A stretch of 64,000 nucleotides of DNA, taken from Leeuwenhoekiella sp. MAR_2009_132 (GTDB lineage: Bacteria; Bacteroidota; Bacteroidia; Flavobacteriales; Flavobacteriaceae). Positions 57,795-64,000 of the stretch are shown piece after piece; positions within the stretch are counted from its first letter, which is position 1, and the number at the start of each line of letters is the position of its first letter. A program made the translations under genes and the position numbers. The stretch spans positions 682,001-746,000 of the forward strand of contig NZ_JHZY01000002.1 in NCBI RefSeq assembly GCF_000687915.1, written 5' to 3'. Under the pieces are notes generated by a model, which was given only the letters and a program-made list of their open reading frames with translations, was not told the DNA's origin and did not search any database.

Positions 57795-58634
57795 ATGCAA
57801 GAACCAGATTGGATAACCGTAAAAGAATACCAGGATATAACCTATAAAAAAGCAGATGGGGTTGCGCGAATTGCGTTTAACAGACCTAATGTGCGTAATG
57901 CTTTTAGACCTAAAACTACTGCAGAATTATTAGATGCTTTTCACAATGCACAAGAAGATACTTCTATAGGAGTAGTGCTTTTATCTGCTGAAGGGCCATC
58001 TTCAAAAGATGGTGTTTATAGTTTTTGTAGTGGAGGAGATCAGAAAGCTCGTGGTGATCAAGGTTATGTGGGTGATGATGGGTATCATCGTTTAAATATA
58101 TTAGATGTTCAACGTTTAATACGTTTTATGCCTAAAGCGGTAATCGCCGTTGTACCCGGCTGGGCTGTAGGTGGTGGTCATAGTTTGCACGTAGTTTGCG
58201 ATCTTACCTTAGCATCTAAAGAACACGCGATTTTTAAACAAACTGATGCAGATGTGACCAGTTTTGATGGTGGGTATGGTTCTGCCTATTTAGCAAAAAT
58301 GGTAGGTCAAAAAAGAGCTCGTGAGATTTTCTTTCTAGGTCGAAATTACTCTGCTCAGGAGGCTTATGAAATGGGTATGGTGAATGCCGTAATTCCTCAT
58401 GAAGAGTTAGAAGCAACAGCTTTTGAATGGGCTCAGGAAATTTTAGCAAAATCACCTACATCTATAAAAATGCTCAAATTTGCCATGAACCTTACCGATG
58501 ACGGTATGGTAGGACAACAAGTTTTTGCAGGGGAGGCAACCCGATTGGCATATATGACCGAAGAAGCCAAAGAGGGTAGAAATGCATTTTTAGAAAAAAG
58601 AAAGCCCAATTTTGAGAAAAAATGGATTCCATAG
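57795..58634 (+). CDS. menB: 1,4-dihydroxy-2-naphthoyl-CoA synthase
   Basis: 279 residues of the crotonase superfamily; closes the second ring in menaquinone synthesis. MenB-specific features: IAFNRPNVRNAFRPKTTAEL, SFCSGGDQKARGDQGYVG, VPGWAVGGGHSLHVVCDL and TDADVTSFDGGYGSAYLAKM with the active-site DxxSFDGG segment, then the C-terminal TEEAKEGRNAFLEKRKPNF. Length and residues are normal. MenA, menC and menE are not in this window. Confidence 0.97.
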   Translation: MQEPDWITVKEYQDITYKKADGVARIAFNRPNVRNAFRPKTTAELLDAFHNAQEDTSIGVVLLSAEGPSSKDGVYSFCSGGDQKARGDQGYVGDDGYHRLNILDVQRLIRFMPKAVIAVVPGWAVGGGHSLHVVCDLTLASKEHAIFKQTDADVTSFDGGYGSAYLAKMVGQKRAREIFFLGRNYSAQEAYEMGMVNAVIPHEELEATAFEWAQEILAKSPTSIKMLKFAMNLTDDGMVGQQVFAGEATRLAYMTEEAKEGRNAFLEKRKPNFEKKWIP

Positions 58635-58688
58635 GTCATATATTGGTTAGGTTCTAGTATTTTTAAAACACGCACCAAAACCTATATT

Positions 58689-59207
58689 ATGGAACAAAAG
58701 TTTACAAACGCCCCGGTAGACATTGACTCCTTACCAGATTATCAAGAATTAACCTATACACAAGTCTCTGTAAAGAGATTGTATAAGGTTTTTCTTGTTT
58801 TAGGACTATTCGTTCTTGCTTTTGCAATAGGTCTTTACTTCTTGCGAGAAGTGACAGAAGTCCCCGGTTTAATTTGGGGACTTATGATTACAGGACTGGT
58901 AATTTTTGGACTATTATTCTTCTTTCAGATAATGTTTCAGAAACGTATAGGCTATGCTTTGCGCGAGCACGATATTGCCTATAAGCGCGGTTTTTTATTT
59001 GAAAAGATAACCATAATACCTTTTAACCGCATTCAGCATATTTCAACTTCAGAAAGTATGCTCGACAAAATTTTTAAAATCTCAAACCTTAATATATTTA
59101 CCGCCGGTGGTTCTGGGAGCGATATAGATATTCCCGGTTTAACTCCAGAAATCGCGGCTAGATTAAAGAATAAAATAGCTAATCACTTAATCGATATAGA
59201 TGAGTAA
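58689..59207 (+). CDS. PH-domain membrane protein (YdbS-like)
   Basis: 172 residues with two transmembrane helices (about 37-56 and 64-82: FLVLGLFVLAFAIGLYFLRE, IWGLMITGLVIFGLLFFFQI) followed by a bacterial PH (bPH2) domain with IAYKRGFLFEKITIIPFNRIQHI and NLNIFTAGGSGSDIDIPGL. It is the typical partner of the larger PH protein that follows, overlapping it by 8 bases. YdbS/YdbT pairs occur in many bacteria; function unknown. Confidence 0.88.
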   Translation: MEQKFTNAPVDIDSLPDYQELTYTQVSVKRLYKVFLVLGLFVLAFAIGLYFLREVTEVPGLIWGLMITGLVIFGLLFFFQIMFQKRIGYALREHDIAYKRGFLFEKITIIPFNRIQHISTSESMLDKIFKISNLNIFTAGGSGSDIDIPGLTPEIAARLKNKIANHLIDIDE

Positions 59208-60726
59208 GCTTTATTCTATACCTCAAACGCAATCAAAACTAGGTGTAATTCTCATTTTTTTATCTCAGTTTTATAAATTTTTGAGAGCTTTTGGGGCTGC
59301 TTTAATTTACTTTTTTGTTAAAGGGATCAATTCTGAAATTTTAAACAACGTATTATTAGGTACTGGTTTTTTTATAATACTATTGCTTATTTATAGCGTA
59401 ATTGCTTTTTTGCGTTTTAAATTTCATATTAATTATGCAAATTCTGAATTTGTATTAGAGAAAGGAGTTTTTAATACTGAAAAGGTAAACGTGCCATTTA
59501 ATAAAATTCAGCAGGTTTATTTTAAAAGATCTTTATTGCAGCGTGCTATTGGCGTGTATAGTCTGGTGCTTGATACAGCGGGAAGTAGTGGTAAGGAAAT
59601 AAGTATAAAAGCACTTCGAGAGGCAGATGCTAAAAAACTTCAGCAGGTTTTAATTGATGTTGCAAAAGTGGAGGAAGACGCTCCAGCTACAAATGATGTA
59701 CTTATAAAGGAATTTGTATCAAACCCATCAAATGCGTGGGAGCACAAACTTTCTCCGGCAACTTTGATAAAACTAGGTCTTACGAGTAACTATTTTAGAG
59801 GCGTTTGGTTAATTCTAATTTTTGTAGTTACTATCTATCAACAATTAGGTGATTTTGAATTTATACAGAGTGATATGTATACAGATAGTGTACAAGGTTA
59901 TTTAGAGGCATATAGTAGGCCTATTGAGCTCTTTATACTTACAGCTATTGTATTTACTGTTATTTTTCTTTTAGGACTTTTAATCTCGTGTATAGAAATA
60001 TTTATTAAATATTTTGATCTCAAACTGCAACAAACTAATGACAGTCTTGAGTTAGAAATGGGTCTGAAAACCAATACCAAAACCAGTTTAAAACCCAGAA
60101 GAGTACAATTGCTTAGGGTAATTACAAACCCCATTCAAAAAAGGCTAAATCTTCACGAGGTTCAAATCGCCATTGCCAGTAGTCAAAATGATTTAACAAA
60201 AACAAAAATTCAAATTCCAGGATTAGAACGTATTCAAGTAGAAAAAGTAAAGAAATTTCTATTTACCTATAAAGTTAAACCAGGTAATCTTTTTAAGCCG
60301 GCGGTATATCTTTATTTCAGATTAATAATATTAGCAGCATTGCCATTATTACTAACCGGTGTAGTGGCATCGTTTTTAGTCCCTAATTATTTGATTGAAG
60401 TAACCAGTATTTTATCTATTATTTATGTTGGTATAGTAATACCCTATCAATATTTCTGGTATCGCGCCTTGTCGTTAGAAATTACTCCTGAATTTGTAAT
60501 TATAAAAAAGGGAGTCTGGAATCAAAAAGTTGAAATAATTGAGCTGTTTAAATTACAGGCAATTACTGTAAACCAGCCCTTATGGTATAAAAAGCGAAAG
60601 CTTTATAATTATATTTTTCACACTGCGGGTGGCGATTTAAGCTTTCCGCTTACTTCAGAATTAGTTCAGAAACAGATAAATTATGCTCTATTCAGGGTTG
60701 AGATAGATCATCAACCCTGGATGTAG
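59200..60726 (+). CDS. Three-fold PH-domain membrane protein (YdbT-like)
   Basis: 508 residues with three modules, each a membrane segment plus a PH (bPH2) domain. PH signatures recur: FVLEKGVFNTEKVNVPFNKIQQV (about 87-109), LELEMGLKTNTKTSLKPRRVQLLRV (about 284-308) and FVIIKKGVWNQKVEIIELFKLQAI (about 428-451). Three hydrophobic hairpins alternate with them (ILLIYSVIAFL, FILTAIVFTVIFLLGLLISC, LIILAALPLLLTGVVASFLV). It overlaps the smaller PH gene by 8 bases, so the two are translationally coupled. Its stop is only 10 bases from the convergent E1 gene. Confidence 0.88.
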   Translation: MSKLYSIPQTQSKLGVILIFLSQFYKFLRAFGAALIYFFVKGINSEILNNVLLGTGFFIILLLIYSVIAFLRFKFHINYANSEFVLEKGVFNTEKVNVPFNKIQQVYFKRSLLQRAIGVYSLVLDTAGSSGKEISIKALREADAKKLQQVLIDVAKVEEDAPATNDVLIKEFVSNPSNAWEHKLSPATLIKLGLTSNYFRGVWLILIFVVTIYQQLGDFEFIQSDMYTDSVQGYLEAYSRPIELFILTAIVFTVIFLLGLLISCIEIFIKYFDLKLQQTNDSLELEMGLKTNTKTSLKPRRVQLLRVITNPIQKRLNLHEVQIAIASSQNDLTKTKIQIPGLERIQVEKVKKFLFTYKVKPGNLFKPAVYLYFRLIILAALPLLLTGVVASFLVPNYLIEVTSILSIIYVGIVIPYQYFWYRALSLEITPEFVIIKKGVWNQKVEIIELFKLQAITVNQPLWYKKRKLYNYIFHTAGGDLSFPLTSELVQKQINYALFRVEIDHQPWM

Positions 60727-60736
60727 CAGTAAAAAT

Positions 60737-63148
60737 TTATCGTATTGAAGGATATTTTTTAGGATTTACCTCGTGCATAATTGCATAGATTTTTTCAAAT
60801 ATATCTTCAGCAGAAGGCTTTGAAAAGTAATCTCCATCTGTACCGTATGCAGGTCTGTGTGGTTTTGCAGTTAAGGTTTGTGGTGTACCGTCTAAGTATT
60901 TAAATGCCTTTTGCTCATCTAAAATATGATTCATCAAATATGCTGAAGCACCACCTGGCATATCTTCATCAACTACTAAAATGCGATTAGTTTTTGCAAT
61001 ACTTTTAACGGTATCGTGATTTAAATCAAAGGGTAAAAGCGACTGTGCATCAATAACTTCAATGTTTATTCCTGAAGCCTGCAATTCCTGACCGGCCTGC
61101 ATTACCAGTCTAAGGGTACTTCCGTAAGATAAAACGGTTATATCTGTACCTTCTTTTACGACTTCAACTTTACCAATAGGCGTAGTAAATTCTCCTAAGT
61201 TGAGCGGTAATTGCTCTTTTAAACGGTAACCGTTAAGGCACTCAATTACGATTGCAGGTTCATCACTCTTTAAAAGCGTGTTGTAGAATCCTGCTGCTTT
61301 GGTCATATTACGTGGTGTAAGGATATAAATTCCTCGTAAAAGTCCTAAAAGTGCACCCATTTGAGAACCGCTATGCCAGATACCTTCAAGTCTGTGTCCT
61401 CGTGTTCTAACAATTACAGGAGCTGTTTGTTTACCGTGGGTTCGGTAACGTAATGTGGCAAGATCATCACTTAGCGTACTAATCGCATAAAGTACATAAT
61501 CAAGATACTGAATTTCTGCAATAGGGCGCAGGCCGCGTAATGCAAGACCTATTCCCTGACCTATAATTGTAGTCTCTCGTATACCTACATCAGCAACGCG
61601 CAGTTCGCCATATTTCTCTTGTAAACCTTCAAGGCCTTGGTTCACATCACCTATGGTACCTGCATCTTCACCGAAAACTAAGCTGTTAGGATATTTGCTG
61701 AATATAGCATCAAAATTATCACGTAAAACTACTCGTGCATCAACATCTTTTGCCTTGTCGTCATATTCAGGTAGAATTTCAGCTACGTTTATAGCCTTAG
61801 ACTCGTTAGCGCTGTATAAATGTTTACTGTAATTAGGTTGCTCATTCTCGATATATGAAGTAACCCAATTTCTTAACGATGTTATCGCTTTGCTTTCTTC
61901 CTGAGCAACAAATCGAAGTGCTTTGCGAGATGCCGTAAGTAAATCTGATTTTAAAGCATCTTTTTCATTAACTAGTGCTTTAAGAATAGGCTTTATAAAT
62001 TGACCATTACTGCTTTCTGAAACAAGCGTCTCGAGTAGACTAACTACCTTTTTCTTTTCGTCCCTAATAGGATTTAAAAATGCATCCCATGCTTTACGTT
62101 TTCCTTCGCGAACGTTGCGTTTAATATCTTTTTCAATATCAATTAGTTCTTCTTCAGTAGCGATTTGGTTATTAAGCATCCACTCTCGCATTTTTGCAAT
62201 ACAATCATGGTCTTTTTCCCATTGTAGGCGATCACTATTTTTATAACGCTCGTGAGAACCTGATGTTGAATGCCCTTGCGGTTGTGTCAATTCAGTCACG
62301 TGCAGTATTACGGGAACATGTTCTGTACGGGCAATATTTCCTGCTTTCTCAAAAGTTTCTATAAGGGCGGGATAATCCCAACCTTTAACTTTTAGTATTT
62401 CAAAACCTTTTTCGGTTTCAGTACGTTGAAAACCGCTTAAGATTTCAGATATACTTTCTTTTGTTGTTTGATGTCTTGCATGTACTGAAATACCGTAATC
62501 ATCATCCCAAACACTAATAACCATGGGTACCTGTAATACACCGGCAGCGTTTATAGTTTCAAAAAACATTCCTTCAGAAGTGCTGGCATTACCTATGGTA
62601 CCCCAGGCTACTTCATTACCCTTATCAGATAATCCATTGGTTTCTGTTTCAGTAACATTTCTAAAGATTTTTGAAGCCTGAGCAAGACCTAATAGTCTTG
62701 GCATTTGGCCTGCAGTAGGAGAGATGTCTGCACTGCTATTGTATTGCTCCAATAGATTTTTTAATACTCCGTGTTCATCAAGACTGTGTGTACCAAAATG
62801 ACCGCCCATTTGTTTACCGGCACTCATAGGGTCATTTTCTATACTTGTATGCGCATAGAGACCCGCAAAGAAATTTGCTATAGTAAACTCGCCTATAGCC
62901 ATCATAAAGGTCTGATCACGATAATATCCTGACCGCCAATCACCTTTTTTAAAGGCTTTTGCCATTGCCAGCTGGGGTACTTCTTTTCCGTCGCCAAAAA
63001 TACCAAACTTAGCCTTACCTGTTAAAACTTCTCGACGTCCTAATAAACTACATTCTCTACTGGTAACAGCTATTTTGTAATCTTCTAGAACGGTTAATTT
63101 AAAATCTTGAAAAGATATTTCAGAAGTAGGCTCAGATTGCGTGTGCAT
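60737..63148 (-). CDS. Fused alpha-beta 2-oxoacid dehydrogenase E1 component (branched-chain type)
   Basis: 803 residues combining E1-alpha (about 1-400) and E1-beta (about 460-800). The beta part has SLVFGEDAGTIGDVNQGLEGLQEKYG, VADVGIRETTIIGQGIGLALRG, GHRLEGIWHSGSQMGALLGL, PRNMTKAAGFY and VVDEDMPGGASAYL. The alpha part has MGGHFGTHSL, PTAGQMPRLLGLAQ and a TPP-binding stretch GNASTSEGMFFETINAAG. The canonical GDG of the TPP motif reads GNA (186-188) and the closing asparagines read aspartates (D215-D216); I recall this as usual in the Bacteroidota subfamily. It likely decarboxylates branched-chain 2-oxoacids, but no E2 or E3 gene is adjacent, so the substrate is inferred. Confidence 0.88.
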   Translation of the reverse strand: MHTQSEPTSEISFQDFKLTVLEDYKIAVTSRECSLLGRREVLTGKAKFGIFGDGKEVPQLAMAKAFKKGDWRSGYYRDQTFMMAIGEFTIANFFAGLYAHTSIENDPMSAGKQMGGHFGTHSLDEHGVLKNLLEQYNSSADISPTAGQMPRLLGLAQASKIFRNVTETETNGLSDKGNEVAWGTIGNASTSEGMFFETINAAGVLQVPMVISVWDDDYGISVHARHQTTKESISEILSGFQRTETEKGFEILKVKGWDYPALIETFEKAGNIARTEHVPVILHVTELTQPQGHSTSGSHERYKNSDRLQWEKDHDCIAKMREWMLNNQIATEEELIDIEKDIKRNVREGKRKAWDAFLNPIRDEKKKVVSLLETLVSESSNGQFIKPILKALVNEKDALKSDLLTASRKALRFVAQEESKAITSLRNWVTSYIENEQPNYSKHLYSANESKAINVAEILPEYDDKAKDVDARVVLRDNFDAIFSKYPNSLVFGEDAGTIGDVNQGLEGLQEKYGELRVADVGIRETTIIGQGIGLALRGLRPIAEIQYLDYVLYAISTLSDDLATLRYRTHGKQTAPVIVRTRGHRLEGIWHSGSQMGALLGLLRGIYILTPRNMTKAAGFYNTLLKSDEPAIVIECLNGYRLKEQLPLNLGEFTTPIGKVEVVKEGTDITVLSYGSTLRLVMQAGQELQASGINIEVIDAQSLLPFDLNHDTVKSIAKTNRILVVDEDMPGGASAYLMNHILDEQKAFKYLDGTPQTLTAKPHRPAYGTDGDYFSKPSAEDIFEKIYAIMHEVNPKKYPSIR

Positions 63149-63333
63149 ATGTATAATGAGTTTTCACAAAAATAAGTAAAAAACCCGTTAAACACAATTC
63201 AATAATTATCTAATAAAATGATAATTTTTTAATAAAAACCTATTTAATTGCGGGTTATTCAATAAATGGAAATTTAAAGGGGTATTTAATGAATTTATTT
63301 AAATTTATTGATGATCAAATAATTAAAATAAAC

Positions 63334-64000
63334 TCAATACCATTTGCGGGTAAAGAGGCTTAACATTGTTCCTATATCTAAGGTAACGATAAAGCGTATT
63401 TTCTGATCGTAATTTTGTTGACCTACTTCCCAGCCGTTAGAAGAATATACCGGGAAAAACAGCTCAAAATAATCTTCAACTAATACGGTGCGTATCCCGC
63501 TATCGTATAAAAAACGTGCAGGATCTCCCTGGTTTTTTATAAGCCCTACATCTACGTAGCCGTGAATAAAGTTCCAAAGGGTTGTACTTGTATTAATAGA
63601 GGTGAGCCATTGATTTCCGAAGGGAGTATCAAGTTGTGATTTAAAACCACCTTCAGCCAGTATAAGTTGTTGACTAAACAAACCACTGCTTTCTGAACGA
63701 CCGTAGTAATTGTAATTAAATAAATAATCTGTAGGTCGGTCTGTAGCAAAGCTAAAATAGTCACCATCAGAACGGGTATCGTTGTATAAAAACGTACCAC
63801 CAAAGAAACGTAAATCAAATTGCCTGTTGTTAAGAAAAACTTTTCGGTATTTAGCGGTTACTGATAGTTTACTAAATTTTTGAGCGAGTTGAAAATCGGT
63901 ATTCCAGCTTAATGAGTTTATTACTCCGGGATCATTATTTGAATACTGAACATTAAAGACACTGTAATTAGGATCATCATTGCTTATAAAATTAGACTCA
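63334..64000 (-). CDS. C-terminal end of an outer-membrane beta-barrel protein (truncated by window edge)
   Basis: The frame is open from the right window edge (ESNFISNDDPNYS) to the stop at 63334, about 221 residues. Alternating-strand segments such as LSVTAKYRKVFLNNRQFDLRFFGGTFLYN, TDYLFNYNYYGRS, ILAEGGFKSQLDTPFGN and RTVLVEDYFELFFPVYSS, and an aromatic last residue (FTRKWY), mark a barrel. I have the impression of the C-terminal barrel found on large secreted metallopeptidase-like proteins of Flavobacteriia, but the N-terminal part is outside, so this is not certain. Confidence 0.68.
   Translation of the reverse strand, partial: ESNFISNDDPNYSVFNVQYSNNDPGVINSLSWNTDFQLAQKFSKLSVTAKYRKVFLNNRQFDLRFFGGTFLYNDTRSDGDYFSFATDRPTDYLFNYNYYGRSESSGLFSQQLILAEGGFKSQLDTPFGNQWLTSINTSTTLWNFIHGYVDVGLIKNQGDPARFLYDSGIRTVLVEDYFELFFPVYSSNGWEVGQQNYDQKIRFIVTLDIGTMLSLFTRKWY

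Noticed and set aside
63552..63818. Separate small ORF at the right end
   Set aside because: The in-frame barrel gene is open across the whole stretch from 63334 to the window edge, which explains the region better.

Overview
The window is AT-rich DNA from a member of the Bacteroidota, almost certainly a marine-type Flavobacteriaceae. The signs are a SusD-type lipoprotein with its PUL partners, SPII lipoproteins throughout, promoters of the TTG-N18/23-TAnnTTTG type, a single-chain large PurL, menaquinone biosynthesis, a fused two-domain E1, and no Shine-Dalgarno sequences before starts. The genus cannot be fixed from the sequence alone.

Bases 1-20844 (+) are the 3' part of a polysaccharide utilization locus (PUL). 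It runs: the tail of a SusD-like protein, two surface glycan-binding-type lipoproteins (DUF4959/DUF5000 and DUF4998/DUF5013), a fibronectin-like lipoprotein with an HExxH zinc motif, a BNR_4 beta-propeller related to PL24/PL25/GH145, GH2, GH97, a very large VCBS/ASPIC lipoprotein, GH16, DUF2264 (GH154-type), GH105 and a second DUF2264 protein. An endo-acting propeller or GH16, an unsaturated-uronyl hydrolase (GH105), glucuronidase-type DUF2264 proteins and galactosidases together point to a uronic-acid-bearing galactan (type II arabinogalactan-like) or to ulvan. No sulfatase and no GH78/GH106 is present in the visible part, which leans towards the former. SusC and any regulator lie upstream of the window. 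Two further secreted proteins follow on the same strand (a double-DTG aspartyl protease with PDZ, and an MG2 plus Plug-like protein), up to a bidirectional terminator at 25121-25161.

Bases 25168-30159 (-) hold an aldo/keto reductase, an MRJP/yellow-type propeller, a CBM9-like lipoprotein, an MFS transporter and a TolB-like propeller. Bases 30442-39112 (-) hold fatty-acid beta-oxidation: MarR regulator, HAD/ECH fusion, thiolase and acyl-CoA dehydrogenase in one operon interrupted by two S23-type four-helix-bundle genes, then a separate acyl-CoA synthetase. Bases 39316-40394 are a small accessory patch with an unknown lipoprotein and a frameshifted gene.

Bases 40645-52941 are mixed housekeeping genes: purL, an RsmB-type methyltransferase, a Ycf48-like lipoprotein, a three-gene ECF sigma operon, an OmpH/Skp protein, a phospholipase-A-like barrel, an LRR protein and an esterase. 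Bases 53032-58634 (+) are a menaquinone cluster (thioesterase, menF, menD, DUF2853, cvfB, menB), followed by two PH-domain membrane proteins. A fused 2-oxoacid dehydrogenase E1 (-) and the C-terminal end of an outer-membrane barrel protein close the window.

The non-coding features of most interest are a consensus promoter facing a strong terminator with no ORF between them (48663-48871, candidate small RNA), a GC-rich structured element at 30281-30364, and a TAGACTA word sitting exactly on the stop codons of three consecutive genes in the beta-oxidation operon.
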